DNA of 64,000 bases, taken from assembly GCA_031580945.1 (NCBI GenBank), contig JAVLBT010000001.1, positions 1-64,000 on the forward strand, read 5' to 3'. The notes below the pieces were generated by a model that saw nothing but the letters and a program-made list of their open reading frames with translations, did no database searches and was not told the DNA's origin. Position numbers and translations under genes: made by a program. Below, one piece after another: positions 34,850-43,370 of the stretch. This stretch comes from Gracilimonas sp031580945. GTDB lineage: Bacteria > Bacteroidota > Rhodothermia > Balneolales > Balneolaceae. The stretch's first letter is position 1. The number at the start of each line of letters is the position of its first letter.

Positions 34850-35875
34850 TTATTCTTCCCAAATGCCCACTTCTTTGTTTCCATCAGAATCAATTGCTGC
34901 ACGAAACATAGAACCGGTATTGGTGTGCATAGAAAAGTTGCCGAATTGATCCACAGCAATAAAGCCAGCATCGCCTGGATTTAAGACTTCATCTACTAAA
35001 TAATTCATAGAAGCTTGTAGGTCATTTCCATCAAACTGATAGTGTGTTGCCAGTGTGTGAGCGGATACATTCAGCATGATCTTCTCTCCCCAGCCTGTTG
35101 CCGAAACAGCGACCTGTTGGTTCGCATAAGTTCCTGATCCAATGATAGGCACATCACCAACACGACCAAATTTCTTATTAGTCATCCCGCCGGTGGAGGT
35201 CGCTGCTGCAAGATTACCATTCTTATCTTTAGCTACGGCGCCCACTGTTCCATACTTCCAGGCTTTATCTTCCGCATTTTCCAAATGATTGCTCGATTCT
35301 TGCTTTTCCCGCTCCAATGCTCGTTGTAGTGACTGATATCTTCTCTCGGTATAAAAATATTCTGGGTCCACACGCTCTACATTCACTTGGTCCGCAAACG
35401 TTTCGGCTCCTTCTGCTGCAAAGAATACATGACGAGATTTCGTCATCACTTTTCGGGCTAATGAAATTGGATTCTTTACCGTGGTCACTCCGGTTATTGC
35501 GCCTGCGTTCAGGGTTGAACCGTCCATGATGGCGGCATCCAATTCATTTTTTCCTTCAGACGTAAAAACCGCCCCTTTCCCAGCATTATATAATTCATTG
35601 TCTTCCAGGTAATTCACAGTTTTTTCTATAGCATCGAGGGCTGAACCTCCATTTTCCAGAATCTCTGCTCCAATCGCGAGTGCCTCTTCAAGAGATTCCA
35701 TATAAGCTTTTTGTCTTTCCTCCGGCATATCCCTGGAAACTGCTCCAGCACCACCATGTAGCGCGATAGACCATTCCTTTATTTCCTGATTGGTATTATT
35801 TGTGTTTTCTGCAGGCTGACATGCAACCATCAAAAGCAGTATTAAAAAAGTATACAGCGTATTAAATCTTCTCAT
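34850..35875 (-). CDS. Isoaspartyl peptidase/L-asparaginase (Ntn hydrolase)
   Basis: A 341-residue exported Ntn-hydrolase that cuts isoaspartyl dipeptides or asparagine. A lipoprotein signal (FLILLLMVACQP) precedes the alpha chain. The autoproteolysis site is KYGTVGAVAKD, whose Thr becomes the N-terminal nucleophile of the beta chain. LAAATSTGGMTNKKFGRVGDVP and PIIGSGTYA are the substrate-binding strands. Beyond family, the choice between plant-type asparaginase and isoaspartyl peptidase is not readable. Monocistronic. Confidence 0.93.
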   Translation of the reverse strand: MRRFNTLYTFLILLLMVACQPAENTNNTNQEIKEWSIALHGGAGAVSRDMPEERQKAYMESLEEALAIGAEILENGGSALDAIEKTVNYLEDNELYNAGKGAVFTSEGKNELDAAIMDGSTLNAGAITGVTTVKNPISLARKVMTKSRHVFFAAEGAETFADQVNVERVDPEYFYTERRYQSLQRALEREKQESSNHLENAEDKAWKYGTVGAVAKDKNGNLAAATSTGGMTNKKFGRVGDVPIIGSGTYANQQVAVSATGWGEKIMLNVSAHTLATHYQFDGNDLQASMNYLVDEVLNPGDAGFIAVDQFGNFSMHTNTGSMFRAAIDSDGNKEVGIWEE

Positions 35876-36714
35876 AACTATAATTGGTTTTGTTTCGAAA
35901 GATTATACCACGGTTTTTTTCAAGATTAAAGAAATGCTTCCCCGATTTACTCATTTTAATCCCCCAACCATAATCCAACAAAACAGGATAAACATATAAT
36001 TAAACAGTTTTTTTAGTCGGTATTGTCGCCGATCTTTGTCAGGTGACTGCTTTATTAAAGGGCTGAACTTATTATTTTTTATATATCAGTATAACCACTC
36101 GCCGGGTAATTAGATTTATTCTTTGAAGATATATTTTCCGGTCTCGGTTACGGTTTTCTTTGGCTACTTCTCGGAATGTAAGATTTCCAGTTAGTTCATA
36201 ATCATTACTATCGGTGCTTTTGAAAGAAGTAGACTCAAATTTCATTTTTGGATACACATCAGCATGGAAAAAGTAATCTGATTTCAGGTGAATATCGCGG
36301 TCCTTTTTATTTGTGTCAATACTATCGATTTAAGCCTCAAACCTTACACTTGATCCGCTAAATGATTGAAAATAACCTGTGACGGTAGAGATCACAAGAT
36401 GTTTAACTTTAAATTAAATTTCTGAATGTGTGGGCTCAATATTCCAGGTTGCCACAAATGTATGATTCAATTTTAATTAATGTAAAATAGTTTAATATTA
36501 AACAAAAACACCCTTTTTAACCTCTATAACACCAATTAAAGTTCTCTCTTATGCAAATGATCTAAAAACTAAGATCCATTTTTAAAGACACTTCCTTTAA
36601 AAATTAGCTTTTTTAATTTAATCGACTAATTTTTTTAGTTTTAATTATATTTATTGCACCTTATTTGTCAACCTTTCCAACATTTATATTAATTAGGTCC
36701 AATATTTTTTCTAT
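35876..36714. other. AT-rich gap with a YceI pseudogene
   Basis: About 840 bases. The middle (36072-36460) is the YceI remnant. The rest is very AT-rich, especially 36480-36710 upstream of the glycosyltransferase, which must contain the promoter of the solute locus; no convincing box pair could be fixed. Nothing else is seen. Confidence 0.6.
36072..36460 (-). pseudogene. YceI-family protein, inactivated
   Basis: Read on the minus strand, a single frame gives TWNIEPTHSEI-stop-FKVKHLVISTVTGYFQSFSG, then SSVRFEA-stop-IDSIDTNKKDRDIHLKSD, YFFHADVYPKMKFESTSFK and DYELTGNLTFREVAKE. This is the order of a YceI lipid-binding domain, which typically begins 'TW.IDPAHS..GF.VKHLMISTV.G.F'. Two TAA codons interrupt it (36414-36416 and 36330-36332). 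An in-frame deletion is likely between SFSG and SVRFEA, and the end degenerates after TFREVAKE. YceI proteins bind isoprenoid lipids in the periplasm. No start codon or signal peptide is left. Confidence 0.85.
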
Positions 36715-37974
36715 ATGAATAAACATCGAATTGGTTTTATTTCAACGCGATTTTCCGGAACAGACGGGGTATCTCTGGAGGCCGCTAAATGGGCTGAAGT
36801 TTTGGAATCGGAAGGCCATACCGTTTTTTGGTATGCGGGCAGGGTCAACCGCCCAAAAGAGCGCAGTTTTTGCGTTCCCGAGGCTCATTTTGAACACGCT
36901 GAAAGTCAATGGTTAAATGAACAGATTTGGGGTCATTCTAAAAGGACTCAATTAGTTACAAATCGTATTCGAAATGTATCCCATTATCTTAAGGAAACGC
37001 TTCATGAGTTTGTAGAACAATTTGATATTTCCGTTGTCATTATTGAAAATGCCGTAACAATTCCTATGAATCTGCCTCTTGGAGTAGCTATAGCCGAGTT
37101 CTTAATGGAAACGGAAATTCCGGCTATTGCCCATCATCATGACTTTTACTGGGAACGTTCAAGGTTTATGGTGAATTCGGTAAGTGATTATCTTGAAATG
37201 GCTTTTCCTCCCCGTGACCCTGAATTACAACATGTGGTCATTAATAAAAATGCAGCCGATTCACTGGCCTGGAGAAAAGGAGCCCTTTCAACATTGGTGC
37301 CTAACGTTATTGATTTTAATGCTACCCCACCCGATGAAGACGAGTACGTAAGCAGTATGAAGGAGGAACTGGGTTTTAAATCAGATGACATTGTTTTTCT
37401 TCAGCCCACACGCGTAGTTCCAAGAAAAGGAATTGAACATGCCATTCGGTTGGTAAGTATGCTCGGCGATGATCGGATAAAACTTTGTATCACACACGAT
37501 TCCGGAGATGAAGGGTTTTCATACGAAAATATGCTCCGGGAAACAGCTGTCCGTGAAGATGTGGACCTGAGATTTGTAAATACAAAAGTAGGAGAGACCC
37601 GACAGCGCACACCTGAGGGTGAAAAGATCTACTCATTATGGGATGTATACACTTGCGCCGACCTCGTTACTTATCCCAGTTTATACGAAGGATTCGGCAA
37701 TGCTTTTTTGGAGGCTATTTACCTGAAAAAGCCTTTACTCGTGAACCGCTATGATATTTTTATGCGGGATATAGAACCAAAAGGGTTCAAAACCATCACT
37801 ATTGACGGTTTCGTCACTCCTAAAACTGTTGAACAGGTGCAAAAATTACTGGATAACCCCGACCTTCAGCATGAAATGACTGAACACAATTTCCGGCTGG
37901 GAAAGAAATACTTCAGCTATGAAGTTCTGCGGGATAAACTCCGCTTTTTACTAAGATCCTCTACAAGACAATAA
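36715..37974 (+). CDS. GT4-type glycosyltransferase of the compatible-solute locus
   Basis: A 419-residue cytosolic GT-B glycosyltransferase. The N-domain has RIGFISTRFSGTDGVSLE (acceptor loop), and the C-domain has FLQPTRVVPRKGIEHAIRLV and the nucleotide-sugar site YPSLYEGFGNAFLEAIYLKK, the E-x7-E of the GT4 family. It lies 2 bp before the glucosylglycerate-phosphorylase-like gene. That context suggests glucosylglycerate or glycerate as acceptor, for example a mannosyl or glucosyl extension; donor specificity is not readable. Confidence 0.87.
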   Translation: MNKHRIGFISTRFSGTDGVSLEAAKWAEVLESEGHTVFWYAGRVNRPKERSFCVPEAHFEHAESQWLNEQIWGHSKRTQLVTNRIRNVSHYLKETLHEFVEQFDISVVIIENAVTIPMNLPLGVAIAEFLMETEIPAIAHHHDFYWERSRFMVNSVSDYLEMAFPPRDPELQHVVINKNAADSLAWRKGALSTLVPNVIDFNATPPDEDEYVSSMKEELGFKSDDIVFLQPTRVVPRKGIEHAIRLVSMLGDDRIKLCITHDSGDEGFSYENMLRETAVREDVDLRFVNTKVGETRQRTPEGEKIYSLWDVYTCADLVTYPSLYEGFGNAFLEAIYLKKPLLVNRYDIFMRDIEPKGFKTITIDGFVTPKTVEQVQKLLDNPDLQHEMTEHNFRLGKKYFSYEVLRDKLRFLLRSSTRQ

Positions 37975-37976
37975 TT

Positions 37977-39713
37977 ATGAAACGGTCAAACCAAAGCGAT
38001 TTTTTCGAGATAAATAAACATCGGTTAGAATTTTTATATGGAGATGATGCTGCTAAAGCCCTAAAAAGGCTAAGAATGCTCATCGAGCGGTACGGCGTTG
38101 GTTTCGAAGCCAATGGTGGCAATGGAGAGTGGACCGAAGAAGACTCTGTCGTGATCACTTATGGTGATACGATTTCAAAAGAGGGAGAATACCCCTTACA
38201 AACTCTGCAAGATTTTTCAACTGAATATTTAGCGGATGCAATAAGTGGAGTGCACATTCTTCCTTTCTTCCCATATTCATCGGACGACGGTTTTTCGGTG
38301 ATTGATTACCGAACTGTTCGCGAAGATCTGGGTGATTGGTTTCATATTAAAAGACTTGCGCAGCGATTTCGACTCATGGCCGACTTGGTGATCAATCATG
38401 TGTCCAGCAAAAGCACCTGGTTTAAGGATTATCAGAAGGATGTTGCCCCAGCTAATGAATACTTTATAGAAGTGGAAGAAGGAGTAAACCTATCTAACGT
38501 CACCCGGCCCCGGAGTTCCTCCTTGCTCACCGAAGTGAAAAAAGCAGGTGAAGTAAAAAAAGTTTGGACAACTTTTAGTGCCGATCAGATTGACCTGGAT
38601 TTCTCAAATCCAGATGTATTATTTGAGTTTCTGGATCTCATCTTGTACTACATTTCGCAGGGAATCAGCGTTATTCGATTGGATGCTATTGCATATCTGT
38701 GGAAAAAACCGGGTACTTCCTGCATTCACCTTCCCGAAACGCATGAAGTTGTTCGGCTCATACGTAGCCTTCTCGATAAAGTAGCTCCTCACGTAACGCT
38801 GATCACAGAGACCAATGTGCCTCATAATGAAAACATTCAGTATTTTGGGAACGGCAACGAAGCCCACATGATCTACCAATTTAGCCTGCCACCACTGCTG
38901 CTCTATACGCTTCTGAATGGCAATGCTTCCTATCTCACTGAATGGGCCGACTCCCTGGATAATCCTCCTTTGGGTTGTACCTACTTCAACTTTACTGCTT
39001 CCCACGATGGCGTCGGTGTTCGGCCTATTGAAAACCTGGTTCCTCAAGAAGAATTTGATTCACTGGTAAAGGCTATCAAAGACCGCGGCGGATTGATTTC
39101 CATGAAGAAAAACCCGGATGGCTCTGAAAGTCCATATGAATTAAATGTCAGCTATTTTGATGCTATGAAAGATGCGCCGGAATCAGACAAAGACCTGCAA
39201 ATAGAGCGTTTTCTATGTTCACAGACTATACAAATGTCGCTACAGGGTGTGCCTGGTATTTATATGCATTCACTGACCGCCACCCCAAACGACCTAAAAG
39301 GCGTAGAAGAAAAGGGCCATAACCGAGCGATCAACCGAAAACAATGGGATCATGATGAGCTGAATGCACTTCTTGAAGATGACACATCTAATACATATGC
39401 CGTTTTTAATGCCTATATCAATCGACTTAAAATTCGAAAAGAGCAACCGGCCTTTCATCCTGAAGGAGAACAGACCGTGCTTGATTACGGCTCTGATTAT
39501 TTTTCATTGATCAGAACATCCCCCGAAAAAGATCAAAAGATCTTATCCATCAGCAATATTACGAACGACGAAAAAAGTATGAAGATCAGCGATTTTGGCG
39601 ATGCTTTAATAGAGGATACCAATTATAAAAACTTGCTGGGGAATGCAGTTTCAACGGAAGATAAAACAATAACTTTTGAACCCTACGAAACCAAGTGGCT
39701 GGTCCTGGAATAG
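37977..39713 (+). CDS. GH13_18 glucosylglycerate/sucrose-phosphorylase-type enzyme
   Basis: A 578-residue alpha-retaining sugar phosphorylase of GH13 subfamily 18. The TIM-barrel motifs are MADLVINHVSS, the nucleophile Asp236 in VIRLDAIAYLWK, the acid/base Glu278 in ITETNVPH and the stabilising Asp344 in FTASHDGVG. This subfamily contains sucrose, sucrose 6-phosphate and glucosylglycerate phosphorylases. With GpgS next door, glucosylglycerate is the best guess: phosphate cleaves it to glucose 1-phosphate and glycerate for recycling. It forms an operon with the GT4 gene; the end converges with the HAD gene. Confidence 0.85.
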   Translation: MKRSNQSDFFEINKHRLEFLYGDDAAKALKRLRMLIERYGVGFEANGGNGEWTEEDSVVITYGDTISKEGEYPLQTLQDFSTEYLADAISGVHILPFFPYSSDDGFSVIDYRTVREDLGDWFHIKRLAQRFRLMADLVINHVSSKSTWFKDYQKDVAPANEYFIEVEEGVNLSNVTRPRSSSLLTEVKKAGEVKKVWTTFSADQIDLDFSNPDVLFEFLDLILYYISQGISVIRLDAIAYLWKKPGTSCIHLPETHEVVRLIRSLLDKVAPHVTLITETNVPHNENIQYFGNGNEAHMIYQFSLPPLLLYTLLNGNASYLTEWADSLDNPPLGCTYFNFTASHDGVGVRPIENLVPQEEFDSLVKAIKDRGGLISMKKNPDGSESPYELNVSYFDAMKDAPESDKDLQIERFLCSQTIQMSLQGVPGIYMHSLTATPNDLKGVEEKGHNRAINRKQWDHDELNALLEDDTSNTYAVFNAYINRLKIRKEQPAFHPEGEQTVLDYGSDYFSLIRTSPEKDQKILSISNITNDEKSMKISDFGDALIEDTNYKNLLGNAVSTEDKTITFEPYETKWLVLE

Positions 39714-39789
39714 TGTAATTTCTATCTTTCAGCGAATATCGGGTGATGGAGATGGGCCAAGTACACCGTTTTTATCCTTAACTCAACCC

Positions 39790-39843
39790 TTCCAGGGTTA
39801 TAAAGATCAAAAATAATACTTCGAACCCAAGGTAACCCTGGAA
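39790..39843. repeat. Inverted repeat between convergent genes
   Basis: TTCCAGGGTTA (39790-39800) and TAACCCTGGAA (39833-39843) are exact inverted copies 32 bases apart in the 294-base gap between the phosphorylase and HAD genes. It could fold into a bidirectional stem at the ends of both transcripts. Confidence 0.5.
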
Positions 39844-40007
39844 TGGTTTCGTTATCACAGTAAACTTAAAGCTGATTATTTCTTTGAAATTCGAAGTTAA
39901 ATCCAACACCATCCATCACCCCGCCAGATTCCCTTACCGAACTAATAGACCTACCAAATAGGCGGAAAGATGGGTTTGTAAAATGCATCTTTCATCAAGA
40001 CAAGTAA

Positions 40008-40916
40008 TTACAGACACTCCAAAATTTGGACAAGCTGAGTTATTTGAATATCAGCTTCGATGCCTTTAACTCGATTGTCATCTTCTCTCATTCTCAGGGA
40101 GCGTTTATCTCCTCCGAATAAAGCCGTTTTAAATCCAGCTTTTTGTGCCGGATACACATCATTCAACATGTCATTTCCAACAAATAATACTTGATGAGTT
40201 TCGATCGAGTATTCACTTTGTAATTTTTTCCGGGCTATTTCATAAAAATGAACGGATGGCTTTGCAATATCTTCATTGAACGACCAGAATAGTAGTTCCT
40301 TATCAAATCCCATTTGCTCCAACGATTTTCCGGAAAGAGCCTCAAGAGTCAGTGGAGTATAAAATTGCGAGTTTGAGATAATCCCGATCTCCAGCTTTTT
40401 TTCCGTAAGATCTTCAAGAACTTCCTGAAGATGCGGCATCAGCCATGGCTGATCATTTCGGGTTACAAAATCAGTTACCATCTCAGCAAGTTCTTCTTCC
40501 GGATAATCTACAATCCAATGCCCCTCTTTTAGCCTTGAAAGCATTGTCCTCCATACGGAGATTATATCAACTTCTGGAAAATCCTTTCCCTTGGCTTTCT
40601 TTTGTTTATGTACTTCTGCCACTACTTCATGCAGCAGCCTAATTCCCTCTTCAGGAGCTTCATTTTTATATGAAATATCCCAAGCATTGAATGTTTCCTC
40701 CAAAGCAGTGTATTGCAGGTCTTTATTCTTCTGCTCCATCGGTTCTGCACCTGAGATCAGTATGGTACCATACACATCAAAAAACACGGCACGAACATCT
40801 TCCAATGAAGCTAATTTAATTTCGCAATCCGTTGAAATCGGTTTTTTAGGTTCCGAAAGTGAAGCAATAATCGTCTTTAACCGTTTTTGTTTATCCTGAT
40901 CTATAGAGCGTTTCAT
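40008..40916 (-). CDS. HAD-superfamily hydrolase of the solute locus
   Basis: A 302-residue HAD hydrolase. Motif I reads VFFDVYGTIL with the nucleophilic Asp; motif II ISNSQFY; motif III Lys in AKPSVHF; motif IV VGNDMLNDVYPA. The second Asp of the phosphatase DxD is Tyr here (D-V-Y), as in haloacid-dehalogenase-type members, which weakens but does not exclude phosphatase activity. Next to GpgS it is the obvious candidate for removing the phosphate from (mannosyl)glucosyl-3-phosphoglycerate, the MggB or GpgP step. It ends the minus-strand operon. Confidence 0.82.
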   Translation of the reverse strand: MKRSIDQDKQKRLKTIIASLSEPKKPISTDCEIKLASLEDVRAVFFDVYGTILISGAEPMEQKNKDLQYTALEETFNAWDISYKNEAPEEGIRLLHEVVAEVHKQKKAKGKDFPEVDIISVWRTMLSRLKEGHWIVDYPEEELAEMVTDFVTRNDQPWLMPHLQEVLEDLTEKKLEIGIISNSQFYTPLTLEALSGKSLEQMGFDKELLFWSFNEDIAKPSVHFYEIARKKLQSEYSIETHQVLFVGNDMLNDVYPAQKAGFKTALFGGDKRSLRMREDDNRVKGIEADIQITQLVQILECL

Positions 40917-40926
40917 AATGACCTCA

Positions 40927-42396
40927 TTAACTTCTTAATAATGAAAAGTTTTGGGGAGACTGAAATTTATGTAACAGCGATTTAGCATTTATATACTCCA
41001 AACTGCCAGCTTTGTTTTTTTCGATCTGCTTATATAATTCAGCTAAGCGGTCCCCATATTTTGATAGACTAAATTCCTGCTCAACCCGTTTTTTATTCGA
41101 TTTTATAGTGTCATGTGAAGGCTCGGTCTCGGTGAGATTGGGCGGTAAAATTTCAGCTCTTAATTTTGGGTTCCCGATCACTTTTTCAATAACCTTTTGC
41201 TGATATTCAGGGTCTAATTTACCAAAGTCTACTTGATCATCTGCAAGTAGTACAGCAAACCAATCCTGTAATAGCTGCGCATCTATTTTTAACCCATATT
41301 TCTCAAAATTCTGAGTTATGCTCATCCCAAACCTATCTTTTAGTTGTTCTTCACCAATCCAAGACACCGGAATTTTCAGTTGGCTATACATCCCCGGAAA
41401 TGCTATTCCTTTATTTTTAAAATCAGCCACAATATCAGGAAGTATTCGTCCCAATAATGGACGCTCAGCCAGCCAGCTTTCCAAATAGATAAGCCCAAAT
41501 CCTTCCGCTATACTCGTTGACATGAATGCATCCGCTCGCTGTAATAATTCAGGGAAAGTCATGCCCAACTTATCGCCTGCCTCAAAAGTAACGGGCAACT
41601 TGTGCTTACTCGCAAAGTTTACCCAATCATTGTATCCGGATCGGTATTTCTCATTCTTTGGTGCCAGCGTTACCGCAAAATGTTCCTTCTTTTTAGCTAA
41701 AGCTGCCCAGAGCAAAAATTCCCCAATATTCTTTCTCGGAATTACTCTGCATGGGTATAGGATCAATTTTTCAGCATGATCGCTTTTCTGATTATCCTGC
41801 CTATTAACCATTAAATTTACCGGATTTGAAAGTAAATGCAGGTTTTCAGCATAAAATCCGGCTTCCCGTAAATATTTCTGATCCCGCCCATTTAACACTG
41901 CATAATGAACATGAGGTGCTTGTGGATATAATATTTCTATAAGTCTTTTATTTGAAGAATCATCCTTTCCCTTGCTTAAATACTGGTAATTTTCGGCTCG
42001 GTTATCTTCTGCGAAATCATGAATATGAAAAAGCACCGGCTGTTTTTGTTTTGCGAGATGCAGAAAAGCTTTGGTCGCCTCCGCGTTCTTCCCCAGGGAG
42101 TGATTGTGAATGTGCCAAAGATCAGGTTCGCCTCCCAATAATTGTGATGCCTTACTCCTGATATCACCAAATAATGCTTTGGCCTCTCGGGGGCTATTTT
42201 TCTTCCCATATGAAAGCCCCTTTACTACTCCGATCTTTGATTTGGGAATGCTGAAATCTTTGGGTGCTGTTTCGCCGGTTATCACGCACAGTTCAATAGG
42301 CTCTTCCTGTAATGCCTGGAATGTATGCTCAATAATGCGCGTAACACCGCCTCCACGAAGATGATAGTGCAGAATGGCAACCCTGAGAGGCTTCAT
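40927..42396 (-). CDS. GT4-type glycosyltransferase, MggA-like candidate
   Basis: About 489 residues, GT-B fold: LRVAILHYHLRGGGVTRIIE at the N terminus, DLWHIHNHSLGKN and FHIHDFAEDNRAENY in the acceptor half, then LYPCRVIPRKNIGEFL and AEGFGLIYLESWLAERPLLG around the E-x7-E. The true ATG is at 42396; its A is shared with the GpgS stop (TGATG), so the genes are coupled. The position between GpgS and a HAD hydrolase matches the phosphorylating mannosylglucosylglycerate route described in Petrotoga, where MggA mannosylates glucosyl-3-phosphoglycerate. Assignment by context. Confidence 0.85.
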   Translation of the reverse strand: MKPLRVAILHYHLRGGGVTRIIEHTFQALQEEPIELCVITGETAPKDFSIPKSKIGVVKGLSYGKKNSPREAKALFGDIRSKASQLLGGEPDLWHIHNHSLGKNAEATKAFLHLAKQKQPVLFHIHDFAEDNRAENYQYLSKGKDDSSNKRLIEILYPQAPHVHYAVLNGRDQKYLREAGFYAENLHLLSNPVNLMVNRQDNQKSDHAEKLILYPCRVIPRKNIGEFLLWAALAKKKEHFAVTLAPKNEKYRSGYNDWVNFASKHKLPVTFEAGDKLGMTFPELLQRADAFMSTSIAEGFGLIYLESWLAERPLLGRILPDIVADFKNKGIAFPGMYSQLKIPVSWIGEEQLKDRFGMSITQNFEKYGLKIDAQLLQDWFAVLLADDQVDFGKLDPEYQQKVIEKVIGNPKLRAEILPPNLTETEPSHDTIKSNKKRVEQEFSLSKYGDRLAELYKQIEKNKAGSLEYINAKSLLHKFQSPQNFSLLRS

Positions 42397-43370
42397 CAAT
42401 CAAGCTTAAATTTTTTCCGGTACTCTGGTATTTCTATCATAGGTGGACGTTCATCTTCGTAGATCTCATGCTCCACCAGCTCAAAGGTTTCTTTGCGGGC
42501 CTGGAACTGTCTCAAAATGGTGTTGTACTCTTTTTTCACTTTCAATACATCCTGATCGCTGGCCCGCGTCAGGAACGTTTGCAATAATCCAAAAGCCATT
42601 CTCCCTAAGGCCTGCGTGGTCTGATTACGATGCACTCGTTTATCCAGATCCGTTTGTGCAAAGGCTTCTAAACCATGTTTGTTGTACACATCAATAAGGT
42701 GTGAGGTTTCCACGCCATACCCAATGGGAAACGGAATTTCCTGAAGCACATCTCTGCGAACGGCATATTCTCCGGATAAGGGCTGAATGATAGCCGTAAG
42801 TTCCGGGTAAAAGAGCGAAAACAATGGTCGTGTTAAAATTTCAGTAACCCGACCTCCACCTGATGGACGAATTTCATCAGATACAGCCAAAGGACGGTCA
42901 TAAAAAGCTTTAACGTACTTAATTTCTTTTCGATATATAAGAGGAGCCACTAATCCGTACACAAAACGAGGGTGAATGTTTTTGATATCAGCATCCACAT
43001 AAATAATGATGTCGCCCTTAAGCTGATAAATGGCTTTCCACAGATTTTCACCCTTTCCTTTTTTAGGCTCCAAGTCAGGAAGAATCTCACTGGCAAGGTA
43101 GGTGTCGGCCCCAAAATTAGCGGCAACTTCCAGCGTTTTATCTTCCGAGCCTGAGTCAATAACTGCTATTTCATCCAGTAAAGGATAGCGATTCACTAAC
43201 TCAGATTTAAAAAGCACAACTTCTTTTCCAATGGTGTCTTCTTCATTCAGTGTTGGGATGCAAAGAGAGATCGAAAGGTTCTGTTTTTCCTTTCGCTCTA
43301 CCATTTTTTTAAGATCCCAAAAGTCCGAATGATGGTATGTATTCTCCGATAGCCATTTATCAATGTTCAT
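42396..43370 (-). CDS. gpgS: Glucosyl-3-phosphoglycerate synthase (GT81)
   Basis: The enzyme transfers glucose from a nucleotide sugar to 3-phosphoglycerate, the first step to glucosylglycerate. The GT-A core has LSISLCIPTLNEEDTIGKEV, AVIDSGSEDKT, GKGENLWKA and the metal-binding YVDADIKNIHPRFVYGLVAP, then FYDRP, PSGGGRVTEILTRPL and LIDVYNKHG, all GpgS signatures. I use the ATG at 43370 instead of 43388, which brings the N terminus to the family length (about 324 residues). It overlaps the M20-fold gene by 11 bases and the next gene by one. Confidence 0.93.
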   Translation of the reverse strand: MNIDKWLSENTYHHSDFWDLKKMVERKEKQNLSISLCIPTLNEEDTIGKEVVLFKSELVNRYPLLDEIAVIDSGSEDKTLEVAANFGADTYLASEILPDLEPKKGKGENLWKAIYQLKGDIIIYVDADIKNIHPRFVYGLVAPLIYRKEIKYVKAFYDRPLAVSDEIRPSGGGRVTEILTRPLFSLFYPELTAIIQPLSGEYAVRRDVLQEIPFPIGYGVETSHLIDVYNKHGLEAFAQTDLDKRVHRNQTTQALGRMAFGLLQTFLTRASDQDVLKVKKEYNTILRQFQARKETFELVEHEIYEDERPPMIEIPEYRKKFKLD

